A stretch of DNA of 64,000 nt from Catenulispora sp. GP43 (GCF_041260665.1 NZ_JBGCCT010000008.1:1-64000); one strand, 5' to 3'; numbered from the stretch's first letter, positions 33,047 to 42,990 are shown. Translations and numbers: made by a program. The notes: generated by a model from the letters alone, not told the origin.

Positions 33047-33735
33047 GTGGACATGCCGGCCTATTGGCTCCGCAGACCTGAGCTGCGCCGTGACGGCGCG
33101 ACCCTGGCGGCGGTCGACCAGTTGTTGGCCCGGGCGCTCGAACAGGGCCCGGGCCACCCCGTCGACTATCGGCTCGACCTGCCGAAGTGGCAGTTCCTGT
33201 GCCATGCGGCGGAGCGCGCGGACCTGGTGCTGCACGCTCGGGCGACCCCGGCATCGCCCGGTTCGAGCCGCGCCAGCCGGACGACACGCTCGAGTTCAGC
33301 AGCCGCCGCGCCGTCTTCGCCGCTGCCGACGGCTTGTGGCCGATGTACTACGCGGTTCTGGACCGCGAGCACCATCCGATGATGCTATGCAACTCCTGCG
33401 TCCGGCTCGGCTCGCAGATCGGCGAACTGAGCGAGCCGTACTACTACTTCTCGATCAGCGACACGGCGCTCGAACAGAATCCGTGGCGTACGGGGATGGT
33501 CTATCTGCTGCCGGCGGCCACCTTCGAAGCCCAGCCGCCGCTCGCGGTCGGGGATGCGCAGGCCCACGTCGCGCAGGCGGCGAGTCCGGTCCCGGTGGAG
33601 CCGTTGGCCAAGCTGGCGGTGGGTCCCGAAGACTTCCCCTTCCTGGACCGGATCCGCGGTCACCGGGATGCGGACCTGCAAGCACGTATTGCCGCGGATC
33701 CCAGTGGGTTCCCCTGGGTATCTACAGCGCCTTGA
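33047..33735 (+). pseudogene. Hypothetical protein gene broken by a one-base frameshift
   Basis: The frame opening at 33047 (MDMPAYWLRRPELRRDGATL) codes convincingly to about 33235 (ERADLVLHA). A second frame then continues the coding pattern (DPGIARFEPRQPDDTLEFSS, EPYYYFSISDTALEQNPWRT) to the stop at 33735. One missing G near 33238-33243 (CGGGCGAC for CGGGGCGAC) would join them into a protein of about 229 aa. This may be a true mutation or a homopolymer sequencing error. The family is not recognised; there is no signal peptide. It overlaps the convergent PhyH gene end by 14 bp. Confidence 0.65.
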
Positions 33736-34591
33736 CCATCACCGCCACGCCGCCCCGCTGCGAAGCGATGACCCGCCGCCCCGGCGCGAGTTCCGAGTCT
33801 GTCAGCTCCGCCAGCGGGATCCGCCGCCCGGAACCGTTTCGGAGCAGCGTCGAGTCGTCCACGTCGAGGGTCACGCTCTCCCCGTCCTCGCCTTCGATGC
33901 GGACCGAGGCCGCGTCGACTGCGGCGATGTAGCCGACGACCGCGGCCGGCGCCGCCGGGTGCTGGAACCGTACGTCGATCGACAGCCGCAGGCCGTCCGG
34001 CGAGCGGTTCGGCAGGCCGGTGTGGACCAGGGCCTCGTGCATGAGCACGACGTCGCCCGGTTCGTACACGGCGCCGCGCCACAGGTCCTCCAACGGCGGT
34101 AGTTCCTCCAGCGGTACGCAGCCCTGGCGGTGGCTGCCGGCCGCCACCGCCAGGCCGCCGAGTTCGGCGTCGACGGCCATCAGCGGGATCCAGGCCGTGG
34201 TCATGTCGAATCCCGGATTGAGCAGCGCGTCCTGGTGGATCAGGGTCGCGCTGCCCGGCGCCATGACGCGGTAGCGGGCCAGCGGGATGAAGCGGACCGG
34301 TGCGCCGGCGACCTGCGTGAAGAAGGCCGCCACCGATGGGGTGGCGACCAGACGCTCCCAGAGCTGCTGCTCGTTCAGTGCGTCCTGGAGTCTGGCGTCG
34401 TCCTCGCCCGACAGCGGCATGCGCTGAACGAGTCCCCGTTCGACCAGTGTTCGGACCACCTGGCGGCCGGCGGCCAGCACCGCGTCCTGGTCCAGGACGT
34501 CGCGGAAGAACAGGTATCCCTCGTTCTCGAACAGGGCTCGAAGGTGCGGCGGATCGCCGAGGTGGTCATTGGCCACGCGCAGCTCGGACAC
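33722..34591 (-). CDS. Phytanoyl-CoA dioxygenase (PhyH) family oxygenase
   Basis: About 289 aa from GTG 34591; the true start is uncertain because the frame stays open into desD up to 34738. Fe(II)/2-oxoglutarate fold: ENEGYLFFRDVLDQDAVLAA, ATLIHQDALLNPG (H-x-D iron ligands), and EALVHTGLPNRSPDGLRLSI (distal His and 2-oxoglutarate Arg). A C-terminal beta-rich extension (~215-289) is extra to the core. It is the last gene of the desferrioxamine operon, about 20 bp after desD. A hydroxylation or tailoring step on the siderophore, or on its diamine precursor, is possible but not known. Confidence 0.85.
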   Translation of the reverse strand: MSELRVANDHLGDPPHLRALFENEGYLFFRDVLDQDAVLAAGRQVVRTLVERGLVQRMPLSGEDDARLQDALNEQQLWERLVATPSVAAFFTQVAGAPVRFIPLARYRVMAPGSATLIHQDALLNPGFDMTTAWIPLMAVDAELGGLAVAAGSHRQGCVPLEELPPLEDLWRGAVYEPGDVVLMHEALVHTGLPNRSPDGLRLSIDVRFQHPAAPAAVVGYIAAVDAASVRIEGEDGESVTLDVDDSTLLRNGSGRRIPLAELTDSELAPGRRVIASQRGGVAVMVKAL

Positions 34592-34611
34592 CAGCTGTTC
34601 GTACCCGGCCC

Positions 34612-36417
34612 TCAGCCCGCCAACCGGCCGAAGTGGGCGATCGGGTTCTCCAGCGTCCCCGCGAACTGCAGTGCCCCCGAGGGATCGGTGAGGTCCAGCA
34701 TCTGCTGGTTGTCGCGCAGCTGAAGCCGGTTCAAGCACGACAGATCGAACTGCGGTGCGAACATGTCGAAACGCTGGAACCGGTCCGCCGGCTCAGGTGA
34801 AGCATGGCCATAAGAATCCTGATAAGCGTGAACGCACTCGGCGACCGTCCGCCAGAACAGATCTTCGGCCAAGACCTCCCGCTCGGCCAGGATCGCGTTG
34901 AGATACCGCAGGAAGCAGTCGAACACATCAGTGAAGATCGACAGCAGCCTGACATCCTCCGGCACCTCCGCCCGGATCCGCTCGACGCTCGGCGGCAGCG
35001 CCACCGCGGGATCCATCACCACGATCTCCTCGGCGATGTCCTTGAACACGACCCGCTCGACCGCGCCGCCGTCCAGGACCAGGATGACGTTCTCGCCGTG
35101 CGGCATGAACGCCAGCCCGTACGCGTAGAACGCATGTAGCAACGGCGTCAGGTATGCCTCCAGATACCGCCGCAGCCACACCTCCGGCGCCAGCCCCGAC
35201 TCCGCGATCAGCGCCGCCGCCAGCGAGCCGCCGTCCCGGTCGACGTGCAGCAGACTGGCCATCGTCGCCAACCGCCGCCCCGGCTCCAGCGCCGGCACCG
35301 GGCTCTCGCGCCACAACGCGGCCAGCATCTTCCGGTACGGCGACGAGGACGTCGTCGCCGCCTCGAACTGCCGGTGCCGGTAGCCCACGGCCGCCCGCTC
35401 CCGGATCAGCGACAGCCCGGTCTGCTTCAGTACGGCGTCGTCGGCGATCAGCGCGGCCAACCAGTCGTTGATGGCCGGCGTGGCCTCCATGTACGCCGCC
35501 GACAGCCCGCGCATGAAGCCCATGTTCAGCACCGACAGCGCCGTCTTCACATAGTGCTTCGACGGATCGGTGACGTTGAAGAACGTCCGAATCGACTGCT
35601 GCGCCAAGTGCTCGTCATCGCCGGGTCCCAAGCAGACCAGGTACTGCCGGGCGATGTCCCCGGCGAACGTCATCGACAGCTTGTTCCACCACTGCCAGGG
35701 ATGCACCGGGATCAGCAGATAGTCATCCAGATCCAGCCCCAACCCGGTCATCACCTTGCCGAACAACCCCAGCAACTCCTCCCCGAGCTCGGCCCGGATG
35801 AAGCTCTCGTACTCGGTGCCCGCGCAGGCCGTGAACGCCGCGTGGTCGCGATGCGCGGCCACCCAGACCAGGTGCACCGGATGCGCGGCCTCCGGCGCGT
35901 ACCGGCGGAAGTCGTCGACGCCGAAGCCGAGCCGGCCGTTGCCCGCGACGAACGTGGGGTGTCCCTCGGTCATCTCCGTCTCGATCCGCTGGAACTCGGC
36001 GCGCGCCAACTCCGCCGCGGACACCGGCGGCTTGCTCAGCTTGTAGGCGGTACTCGCCAGTGTGGAAGCGATCTCCTCCAGGTAGACCGGCAGTACCGAG
36101 TCACTCAGGCCGAGCGCGCCACGCATTTCGATGCAGAAGTCGGCCGCATCCAACGGCGCCTCCTCGCCGCCTCGAATGCGAACGATGCTCTCGGCGTCCA
36201 CCTGCCAGTGGTTCAGCGCCAGCACCTTGGTCGAGAAGCAGTACGCCACGGTGTCGTCGTCGCTGTGTACTGCGAACTCATGGTCGGACCCGGTCAGCGG
36301 CTGCGGTGTGAGCAACCGCTCGTGGGAGAACTCTGCGATCGCTTTGCGCACAAGAAGCCGGTTGGCGCGCTCCCAGTTCTCCGGGGTCAGATGACGGACG
36401 GCGTCACGGGGGTTCAT
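34612..36417 (-). CDS. desD: NIS siderophore synthetase DesD-like (IucA/IucC family)
   Basis: A 601-aa protein. NIS synthetases activate carboxylates with ATP and couple them to amines. DesD condenses and cyclises N-hydroxy-N-succinylcadaverine units into desferrioxamine. Motifs: EGHPTFVAGNGRLGFG (ATP/substrate loop), LIPVHPWQWWNKL, FFNVTDPSKHYVKTALSVL, and HGENVILVLDGG near the C-terminus, with length typical of DesD. The start (36417) overlaps the desC stop by 4 bp. Its operon is preceded by an iron box. Confidence 0.95.
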   Translation of the reverse strand: MNPRDAVRHLTPENWERANRLLVRKAIAEFSHERLLTPQPLTGSDHEFAVHSDDDTVAYCFSTKVLALNHWQVDAESIVRIRGGEEAPLDAADFCIEMRGALGLSDSVLPVYLEEIASTLASTAYKLSKPPVSAAELARAEFQRIETEMTEGHPTFVAGNGRLGFGVDDFRRYAPEAAHPVHLVWVAAHRDHAAFTACAGTEYESFIRAELGEELLGLFGKVMTGLGLDLDDYLLIPVHPWQWWNKLSMTFAGDIARQYLVCLGPGDDEHLAQQSIRTFFNVTDPSKHYVKTALSVLNMGFMRGLSAAYMEATPAINDWLAALIADDAVLKQTGLSLIRERAAVGYRHRQFEAATTSSSPYRKMLAALWRESPVPALEPGRRLATMASLLHVDRDGGSLAAALIAESGLAPEVWLRRYLEAYLTPLLHAFYAYGLAFMPHGENVILVLDGGAVERVVFKDIAEEIVVMDPAVALPPSVERIRAEVPEDVRLLSIFTDVFDCFLRYLNAILAEREVLAEDLFWRTVAECVHAYQDSYGHASPEPADRFQRFDMFAPQFDLSCLNRLQLRDNQQMLDLTDPSGALQFAGTLENPIAHFGRLAG

Positions 36418-36971
36418 TCGAAGGCTCCTATGCGCGGAATGACGGCTGCAGCGGTGGCGGTCTGGAAGTCATGCCAGGTGCAGACGCTCAACAGCGCCTG
36501 CTTCTCGGGCTTGGCGATCGGCCCGACGACGCGGAACCCGACCGCCGCGTTCAGCGCCTGGACCGCGGCGTTGCGCACATCCGGCTCCACGACCACGCGC
36601 GGCACGTCGGGGTCGGAGAAGATCCAGGCCAGCACGGCGGTGAGGACCGCCCGGGTGAAGCCGTGGACCGGGGTGTCGGTCGGCGCGCACAGGAAGTGCA
36701 TCCCGACGTCGCCGTCTTCGTGTTCGTACAGCCCGACCAGCTCGACGCGGCCGGGGTCGTAGCGCTCGGCCAGGAACGCCGGATCTCGGTCCACCAGCCC
36801 GAGGAACGCTTCGTGATGCGGATGCCCGGCTATCCGGCGGTATTCGTCGCGCACCTGTTCGACGTCGAAGTCCTGCATCAGCCAGAACGCCGCCTTGGGA
36901 TGGGTGACCCAGCGGTGCAGCATCTCGATCTCGGCGTCGGAGTCCACATCGATCGGACGGAAGGTGATCAT
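36414..36971 (-). CDS. desC: GNAT acyltransferase DesC-like
   Basis: A 185-aa protein from ATG 36971. It is the RhbD/IucB-type [44 protein letters not shown], then the acyl-CoA region [20 protein letters not shown] and [20 protein letters not shown]. It should transfer a succinyl or acetyl group to N-hydroxycadaverine. Overlaps of 4 bp with desB and desD show tight coupling. Confidence 0.92.
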   Translation of the reverse strand: MITFRPIDVDSDAEIEMLHRWVTHPKAAFWLMQDFDVEQVRDEYRRIAGHPHHEAFLGLVDRDPAFLAERYDPGRVELVGLYEHEDGDVGMHFLCAPTDTPVHGFTRAVLTAVLAWIFSDPDVPRVVVEPDVRNAAVQALNAAVGFRVVGPIAKPEKQALLSVCTWHDFQTATAAAVIPRIGAFE

Positions 36972-38290
36972 GTGAGCAGTCCGTCCGGCGCGCCGAACTC
37001 CTGGAAGGCGATGGACTTCTCCGCCGGGTAGTGGTCCCGGCCCAGCATCTCGTTGATGATCCAAGAGTTCCGGTAGGCGCCCATGCCCAAGTCCGGCGAG
37101 GTGATGCTGTGCGTGTGGGTGCCGGCGTTCTGCAGGAAGATCTCGCGGCCTGCCACGTCGATCGTGTAGTTGCGCGCGACGTCGAAGCGCCCACCGCCGT
37201 CGAAGCGGATGCGGTCCCGGACCGGCTCCAGAAACTCAGGGACCTGATACCGATACCCGGTGGCCAACACCAACCCCTGCGTCGCGAGCGAGAATCCGCG
37301 CTCCTGCTCCTCGTGGTGCAGATCCAGGGTGTAGGTGCCGCCTGCCTTGTCGTAGGACGCGCCGCGCAGCTCGGTGTTGGTCACCAGCCGGGTCGCCACC
37401 GGACCGCGCACGCTCTTGAGGTAGAGCGTGTCGAAGATCTCGTTGATCAGCACCGCGTCGATGCCCTTGAACAGGCCCTTCTGCTCGGCCTCCAGCCGGT
37501 ACCGGGTCGCCTCGGGCAGGGCGTGGAAGTAGTCGACGTAGTCCGGCGAGGTCATCTCCAGTGTGAGCTTGGTGTACTCCAGCGGGAAGAACCGCGGGGA
37601 CCGGGTCACCCAGCTCAGGTGGTAGGTGTCGGCTCCGGCGTCGGCGAGCAGGTCCAGGTAGATCTCGGCCGCGCTCTGGCCGCTGCCTACCACGGTGATG
37701 CTCTCCTTGCTGCGCAGCAGCTCTCGATTGGCCAGGTAGTCGGCGCTGTGGACCAGGTCGCCGCCAAGCCCGCGGCAGGGTTCCGGGATGTGCGGCGGAG
37801 TCCCGGTGCCCAGCACCAGACGCCGCGCGCGGTCCTCGGCGGCCACGCCGTCCTCGGTGCCGACCGAGCGGACGACGTAACAGCTTTCTGTCTCGTCGTA
37901 CTCGACCCGCGTCACCGACCGGCCGAAGCGGACGTTGTGCAGCCGCGCCGCGGCCCAGCGGCAGTACTCGTCGTACTCGGCGCGGACCGGATAGAAGTTC
38001 TCCCGGATGTAGAACGGGTAGAGCCGGCCGGTCTCCTTCAGGAAGTTGAGGAACGAGTACGGCGACGTCGGATCGGCCAGCGTGACCAGATCGGCCATGA
38101 ACGGCGTCTGCAACGTGGCCGAGGCCAGCAGCATCCCGGGGTGCCAGGCGTAGCCGGCCTCGGGGCGGGCCTCGAGAAAGAGCCCGTCGAGCCCGTCGAG
38201 CCCGTCGAGCCCGTCGAGCGGCTCGGTCAGACAGGCCAGGCCCAGGTTGTAGGGTCCCAGGCCGATGGCGATGAAGTCGTGCATGCTCAC
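36968..38290 (-). CDS. desB: Lysine/cadaverine N-hydroxylase DesB-like
   Basis: A 440-aa flavin monooxygenase. FAD motif [16 protein letters not shown] (residues 8-23), then an unusual (LDG) repeat and [20 protein letters not shown], the GWHPGML signature of IucD/DesB enzymes. The NADPH motif [20 protein letters not shown] (about 200-219) and the C-terminal [15 protein letters not shown] are present. It converts cadaverine to N-hydroxycadaverine. Between strand and FAD-ribose site, four 9-bp repeats (38180-38215) lengthen the loop to [14 protein letters not shown]. Confidence 0.93.
   Translation of the reverse strand: MSMHDFIAIGLGPYNLGLACLTEPLDGLDGLDGLDGLFLEARPEAGYAWHPGMLLASATLQTPFMADLVTLADPTSPYSFLNFLKETGRLYPFYIRENFYPVRAEYDEYCRWAAARLHNVRFGRSVTRVEYDETESCYVVRSVGTEDGVAAEDRARRLVLGTGTPPHIPEPCRGLGGDLVHSADYLANRELLRSKESITVVGSGQSAAEIYLDLLADAGADTYHLSWVTRSPRFFPLEYTKLTLEMTSPDYVDYFHALPEATRYRLEAEQKGLFKGIDAVLINEIFDTLYLKSVRGPVATRLVTNTELRGASYDKAGGTYTLDLHHEEQERGFSLATQGLVLATGYRYQVPEFLEPVRDRIRFDGGGRFDVARNYTIDVAGREIFLQNAGTHTHSITSPDLGMGAYRNSWIINEMLGRDHYPAEKSIAFQEFGAPDGLLT
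38180..38215 (-). repeat. 9-bp in-frame repeat (four units) in desB
   Basis: Plus-strand unit GAGCCCGTC repeated four times without a mismatch. On the coding strand it encodes Leu-Asp-Gly units in the loop after the FAD-binding GLGPYN motif. Related enzymes usually have a single such triplet here. Confidence 0.9.
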
Positions 38291-39846
38291 CGGGCGCTCC
38301 GTCGTTCGACGTACTCGGCGGCGTGGTCCGCGATCAGGTCCAGGACGTGCGCGATGTCGTCGACGGTGGTCTCGGGGTTCAGCAGCGTGAACTTCAGGTA
38401 GTGCCGGCCGCCGACCTTCGTCCCGGCCACCACCGCGGCGCCGGAGGCGGCCAGTGCTTCGCGGGCGTACAGGTTCGCGCCGTCGGCCAGGTCCCGGGCC
38501 GGGCCCTCCGGCGGCAGGTAGCGGAACACCAGGGTGCTGAGTTGGGACCGGGTCACCACCTCGAAGCGCGGGTCGACGGTGAGCAGCACCCAGGCCTGCG
38601 CGGCCCGGTCGACGACCTCGTCGAACAGCTCGCCGACGGCGTCCGGGCCCATGATCCGCAGCGTCATCCAGAGCTTGAGCGCGTCGAAGCGGCGTGTGGT
38701 CTGGATGCTCTTGTCGACCTGGTTGGGGATGCGCTGCTCGACCATGCGCGCCGGGTTGAGGTAGTCGGCGTGGTAGGTCGCGTGCGCCAGCACTGCGCGG
38801 TCGCGTACTACCAACGCGCTGGAGCTGACCGGCTGGAAGAAGGACTTGTGGAAGTCCACGGTGACCGAGTCGGCGCGCTCGATCCCGCCGAGCAGGCCGC
38901 GCCGGGAGCGGGAGACGAGCAGGCCGCAGCCGTAGGCGGCATCGACATGGAACCAGGCCCCTGATTCAGCGCACAGAGCCGCGATCGCGGGCAGCGGATC
39001 GATGGAGCCGAAGTCGGTGGTGCCCGCGGTGGCCACGACCGCCATCGGGATGAAACCGGCCCAGCGGCACTGTTCCAGCTCCCACTCCAACGCCTGCGGA
39101 CGCATCCGTTTGCGGGTGTCGGTCTGGACGCTCACCACGGCGTCCGGGCTCAGGCCGAGCATCTTCGCCGACTTGCGGACACTGAAGTGGCCGGCCTCGG
39201 AGACGAAGATGCGCAGCCGGTCCATGACGTCCCGCCTGCCGTCGAACGGCCGCACTGGGCGTCCCGGTGCCGGTTCGGCGGCGGCCGCCTTCGCCAGGAT
39301 CTCCTCCCGGGCCAGCAGCAGCGCCTGGAAGTTCGACTGGCTGCCGCCGCTGGTGAACACCCCGTCGGCGGCCGGGCCGAACCCGATCCGCCCGGCGGTC
39401 CAGTCGATCAGCCGGCGCTCGATCAGCGTGCCGCCGGCGCTCTGGTCCCAGGTGTCCAGGGAGGAGTTGACCGCGGTCAGGACGGCCTCGCCGAGCAGCG
39501 CCGGGATCACGACCGGGCAGTTGAGATGCGCGAGGTAGCGCGGATGATGGAAGTAGACGGCGTCGCGCAGGTAGAGCTCTTCGAGCTCGTCCAGCGCCGC
39601 CGCCGGATCCGCCAGCGGCCGGTCGAGATCGACGCCGGAGACGCCGGGGGCGAGGTCGTCGGGGGTGACGCCGCTGAAGGGGCGGTCAGTCCGGGCGATC
39701 CGGTTCGCGACGCGCTCGACGCCCTCGGCCATGCTGTGCCGGTAGCGGTCCAGCGTCCGGTCGTTGAACAGGTGCCCGGCGGCTTCCTCGACGGCGGGGG
39801 AGAAGATGGCGCGCGCGGTCGCGACGGCCGAGGTCTGAGGGCTCAC
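38287..39846 (-). CDS. desA: PLP-dependent lysine decarboxylase DesA-like
   Basis: A 519-aa protein from GTG 39846, which overlaps the SIP gene stop. It belongs to the group II pyridoxal-dependent decarboxylases: [36 protein letters not shown] (PLP-contacting Asp), and the Schiff-base lysine in [14 protein letters not shown] (Lys334). It makes cadaverine from lysine, the first step of desferrioxamine synthesis. It is followed with a 4-bp overlap by desB. Confidence 0.94.
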   Translation of the reverse strand: MSPQTSAVATARAIFSPAVEEAAGHLFNDRTLDRYRHSMAEGVERVANRIARTDRPFSGVTPDDLAPGVSGVDLDRPLADPAAALDELEELYLRDAVYFHHPRYLAHLNCPVVIPALLGEAVLTAVNSSLDTWDQSAGGTLIERRLIDWTAGRIGFGPAADGVFTSGGSQSNFQALLLAREEILAKAAAAEPAPGRPVRPFDGRRDVMDRLRIFVSEAGHFSVRKSAKMLGLSPDAVVSVQTDTRKRMRPQALEWELEQCRWAGFIPMAVVATAGTTDFGSIDPLPAIAALCAESGAWFHVDAAYGCGLLVSRSRRGLLGGIERADSVTVDFHKSFFQPVSSSALVVRDRAVLAHATYHADYLNPARMVEQRIPNQVDKSIQTTRRFDALKLWMTLRIMGPDAVGELFDEVVDRAAQAWVLLTVDPRFEVVTRSQLSTLVFRYLPPEGPARDLADGANLYAREALAASGAAVVAGTKVGGRHYLKFTLLNPETTVDDIAHVLDLIADHAAEYVERRSAR

Positions 39847-40766
39847 CGGGCTTCCCCCGCATCCTGGGCGACAGCCTCGGTGATCTTCTCGGTCCGCAGA
39901 TCCTCCTCGGTCGCGCCCAAGCGCCAGTACCCGGAGAACTCCACACGCCCTCGGTCGATGCCGCGCTCGCCGACCAGGTGGCGTCGCAGGGTTCTGACCA
40001 TCCCGGACTCGCCGGCGATCCACGCGTAGGGTGCGCCGTCGGGGAACACGGCGCCGCCGATCTCCTCGGCCAGCAGGGATCCGGGCCGGCGCAGCGGGTC
40101 GCGGATCAGCCAGGTGATGTCGGCCTCGGCGGGGCTGAGCAGCTCCTGGGTGTCCTTGAGGTCCGGGACCTCGATCCAGGCCCGGGCGCGCAGTCCCTCC
40201 GGCAGCCATTCCAGGATCGCGGCGGCGGCCGGCAGCGCGGTCTCGTCGGCGGCGAGCAGGACCCAGTCCGTCCCCTCCGGCGGCTGGAAGCCGATGCTGC
40301 GGTTGTCCTCGGACGCGGGTCCCAGCAGCACCGCACGATCGCCCGGCACGGCCTCGGCGGCCCAGCGCGAGGCCGGTCCGGCCGGTCCCGAGGACGAGGA
40401 ACCGGTGCCGTGCAGGACGAAGTCGACGTCGACCTCGTGGTACCGGCGGTTCTGGGACCGGACGGTATAGGACCGCATGACGGCCCGCTCGTCCTCGGGC
40501 ATCGCCCGCCACTGCGCGAACCAGCCGTCGCCGGCGTCGAAGGGGACGATCGGTGCGTGCTGCCCCGGCTGTGGCAGGAAGAGTGAGAAGCTCTGGTCCC
40601 GGCCGCCGCCGGCGAACTCGCGCAACGCGTCGCCGGCGAACGTGATCCGGACCATGGAGGGACCGAGGCGGCGGGTCGCGACCACGCGGACCGGGAAGAA
40701 GCGGAACTTGCCGTGGACGAGTCCGGAGGCTGATTCGTAAGCGGTGGACGTCGACGAAGCGGTCAT
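39843..40766 (-). CDS. Siderophore-interacting protein (flavin ferric-siderophore reductase)
   Basis: A 307-aa protein from ATG 40766. SIP/ViuB family: FAD-binding barrel (RVVATRRLGPSMVRITFAGD, RSYTVRSQNRRYHEVDVDFV with the RxYT FAD motif), then the NAD(P)H-binding half (WVLLAADETALPAAAAILEW, YAWIAGESGMVRTLRRHLVG) ending in VEFSGYWRLGATEED. It reduces the imported ferric siderophore to release iron. It sits between the binding protein (5-bp gap) and desA (4-bp overlap), so uptake, release and synthesis are one transcript. Confidence 0.95.
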   Translation of the reverse strand: MTASSTSTAYESASGLVHGKFRFFPVRVVATRRLGPSMVRITFAGDALREFAGGGRDQSFSLFLPQPGQHAPIVPFDAGDGWFAQWRAMPEDERAVMRSYTVRSQNRRYHEVDVDFVLHGTGSSSSGPAGPASRWAAEAVPGDRAVLLGPASEDNRSIGFQPPEGTDWVLLAADETALPAAAAILEWLPEGLRARAWIEVPDLKDTQELLSPAEADITWLIRDPLRRPGSLLAEEIGGAVFPDGAPYAWIAGESGMVRTLRRHLVGERGIDRGRVEFSGYWRLGATEEDLRTEKITEAVAQDAGEAR

Positions 40767-40771
40767 GGGCG

Positions 40772-41782
40772 TCAGCTCACCTTCTTCGCGTTCTGAATCG
40801 CCTTGGCGAGGCTCTCCAGCAGGGGAGCGGCGCCGGCGTAGGAGAAGCGCGGCACGGCGTCCCAGGGCGTGACCTGGCCGGCCTTCACCGCGGGCAGCAC
40901 GTTCCACGACGGCTTGGCGGCCAGCGCGGCGGGCTGCAGTGCGGTGGAGCGACTGTCGAGCAGGATCAGGTCGGCCTTGTACTTGTCGGCGTTCTCCCAG
41001 CTCAGGCTCTCGAAGTAGGCACCGGAGTCGAGTTTGTCCGGGACGATCAGGTCCACGCCGAGCTCGGCGAAGTACATCAGGTCGGCGGCGATGCCCGGAT
41101 TGGACGCGTAGAAGGTGTCGGGGCTGCCGGAGGCGGCCAGCACCTTCAGGCCGCCGGCCGCCTTTGCCGCCTTCGCCGCCGTGCGCAGCGTCTCGGCCGC
41201 GGTCTGGAACCGGGTCTTGGCGTCGGTCACCTTCTTGGCTCTCAGATCCGCCCCGAGCGATCGCGCCAGCTCGGCGTAGCGCTGGATCGGCGTGGGCAGC
41301 GAGACCTTGGCCACGTTGACGGCCACGCTCGGGGCGAGCTTGGCGATCTGGCCCTTGCTCTCGTTCGGCACGTACCACAGGGCTCCGGGGTCGTACATGT
41401 GCGTGACGAGCAGCTGGGGGTTGAGGGCGGCGTACTTCTCCACGTTGAACTCGCCCCAGGCGTTGCCCAGCACCGTCACCTTGCCCACGTTGAGGTCGCC
41501 GGCCTGCGTGGTCTCCCCGAAGACGCCGACGATCTGGTGGTCGAGGCCGAAGTCGACGAGCGCCGCGGCGGTGCCGGTGTACGCGACGACCCTCGTGGGC
41601 GCCGAGGGGGCTTTCACCATCTGCTTCCGGTCGTCGGTGAAGGACCAGGAACTGGGACTGCCGCTGTTGCTACTGCTTTTGCCGTTGTCGCAGGCGGCGA
41701 GCGCGGTAACGACGGCGCCGCCCCCGACGGCGGTCAGCATGCCCCGGCGAGACAAAAGGGAAGCAGAGGGTGAATAAGGCAT
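40772..41782 (-). CDS. desE: Iron-siderophore ABC transporter binding lipoprotein
   Basis: A 336-aa lipoprotein with a Tat-like twin-Arg signal (SRRGMLTAVGGGAV) and lipobox VTALAAC (Cys about 30). Type III periplasmic binding fold (FhuD/FepB type): RVVAYTGTAAALVDFGLDHQ, VEKYAALNPQLLVTHMYDPG, ADLILLDSRSTALQPAA. It binds the ferrioxamine complex outside the membrane. First gene of the des operon, 71 bp from the iron box. The symbol desE is given by analogy with the Streptomyces lipoprotein at the des locus. Confidence 0.85.
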   Translation of the reverse strand: MPYSPSASLLSRRGMLTAVGGGAVVTALAACDNGKSSSNSGSPSSWSFTDDRKQMVKAPSAPTRVVAYTGTAAALVDFGLDHQIVGVFGETTQAGDLNVGKVTVLGNAWGEFNVEKYAALNPQLLVTHMYDPGALWYVPNESKGQIAKLAPSVAVNVAKVSLPTPIQRYAELARSLGADLRAKKVTDAKTRFQTAAETLRTAAKAAKAAGGLKVLAASGSPDTFYASNPGIAADLMYFAELGVDLIVPDKLDSGAYFESLSWENADKYKADLILLDSRSTALQPAALAAKPSWNVLPAVKAGQVTPWDAVPRFSYAGAAPLLESLAKAIQNAKKVS

Positions 41783-41852
41783 GAATGTCGCTTTCGTGCA
41801 GGGGAAAGGAAGGGTGCGCGAACCCGGCGTCGGTGAAGCGAGGCCGGCGAAG

Positions 41853-41871
41853 TTAGGTTAGCCTAACCTCA
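41853..41871. promoter_or_regulatory. DtxR/IdeR/DmdR iron box, divergent
   Basis: Core palindrome AGGTTAG-G-CTAACCT on the minus strand. Over 19 positions it matches the known TTAGGTTAGGCTAACCTAA consensus at 18. It lies between the divergent binding-protein gene (start 41782) and permease gene (start 41926), and should repress both under iron-replete conditions. Confidence 0.92.
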
Positions 41872-41925
41872 TTACTCACCCAAGGGGGGTCGCCCCCCTC
41901 CGCGCCGTCGAACCGGAGCCCGGTC

Positions 41926-42990
41926 TTGTCCGCCACCACACCACCGCAGGCCCCTGAGGCCGCCGCTGTCCCGATAACCGGACGCCCGCCGGGCCCGGCC
42001 CGCCGTACCCTGGCCCGAGGCGCGGGTCTGGTGGCCGCGGCCGTGCTGCTGCTGGCGATCCTCGTCCTGAGCATCTGCTTCGGAGCCGAGGCGCTCTCAC
42101 CCGGCCAGGTGTGGCACGGCCTGGCCGACTCCGGCTCGCCGTACTACACGGTCGTGCACCAGATGCGGCTGCCCCGGACCCTGCTCGGCCTGACCGTCGG
42201 GCTGGCCCTGGGCCTGGCCGGCGCGGTGATGCAGGCCCTGACCCGCAACCCGCTGGCCGACCCGGGGCTGCTCGGCATCAACGCCGGCGCCTCGGCCGCC
42301 GTCGTCACCGCCATCTGGCTGCTCGGGATCGGGAGCTTCAACGGCTACATCTGGTTCGCCCTGGCCGGCGCGGCGATCGCCACCACCGCCGGCTACCTGG
42401 TCGGCGGCGGCCGCTCGGCCACGCCGGTCCGGCTGGCCCTGGCCGGCGCCGCGCTGAACGCCACCTTGTTCTCCTTCGTCAGCGCCGCGATGCTGCTGGA
42501 CTCGGCGTCCCTGGAGGCCATGCGGTTCTGGACCGTCGGCTCGCTGGCCGACGCCACGTCCTCCACCGTCGTCAGGGTCCTGCCGTTCGTCGCCGTCGGC
42601 CTGGTGCTGGCCCTGGCGCTGGCCAGGCCGCTCAACGCGCTGGCGCTCGGCGAGGACTCGGCGCGCGCCCTGGGTTCGCGGCCGACCGCGGTGCGTGCGG
42701 CGGCGATCGCGGCGGTGACGCTGCTGTGCGGGGCGGCCACCGCGGCCTGCGGGCCGATCGTCTTCGTCGGGCTGATGGTGCCGCACGTCGTGCGCTCCAT
42801 CACCGGCCCGGATCTGCGCTGGCTGCTGCCGTACTGCGCCGTGCTGGCACCGGTGGTGCTGCTGGGCGCCGACGTGCTCGGGCGCGTCGTGGCCCGGCCC
42901 GGCGAGATCCAGGTCGGGGTGGTGACCAGCGTGGTCGGCGGGCCCGTCTTCCTGTACTTCCTGCGGCGCGCGAAGGCGGTGCGGGCATGA
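41926..42990 (+). CDS. Iron-siderophore ABC transporter permease (FecCD family), first subunit
   Basis: A 354-aa protein, TTG start with GGAG upstream. About nine to ten transmembrane helices. FecCD hallmarks: RLPRTLLGLTVGLALGLAGA, VMQALTRNPLADPGLLGINA, and near the end GPIVFVGLMVPHVVRSITGP. It imports the ferric siderophore together with the 42987 permease and 44045 ATPase. Divergent from the des operon under the shared iron box. Confidence 0.95.
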   Translation: MSATTPPQAPEAAAVPITGRPPGPARRTLARGAGLVAAAVLLLAILVLSICFGAEALSPGQVWHGLADSGSPYYTVVHQMRLPRTLLGLTVGLALGLAGAVMQALTRNPLADPGLLGINAGASAAVVTAIWLLGIGSFNGYIWFALAGAAIATTAGYLVGGGRSATPVRLALAGAALNATLFSFVSAAMLLDSASLEAMRFWTVGSLADATSSTVVRVLPFVAVGLVLALALARPLNALALGEDSARALGSRPTAVRAAAIAAVTLLCGAATAACGPIVFVGLMVPHVVRSITGPDLRWLLPYCAVLAPVVLLGADVLGRVVARPGEIQVGVVTSVVGGPVFLYFLRRAKAVRA

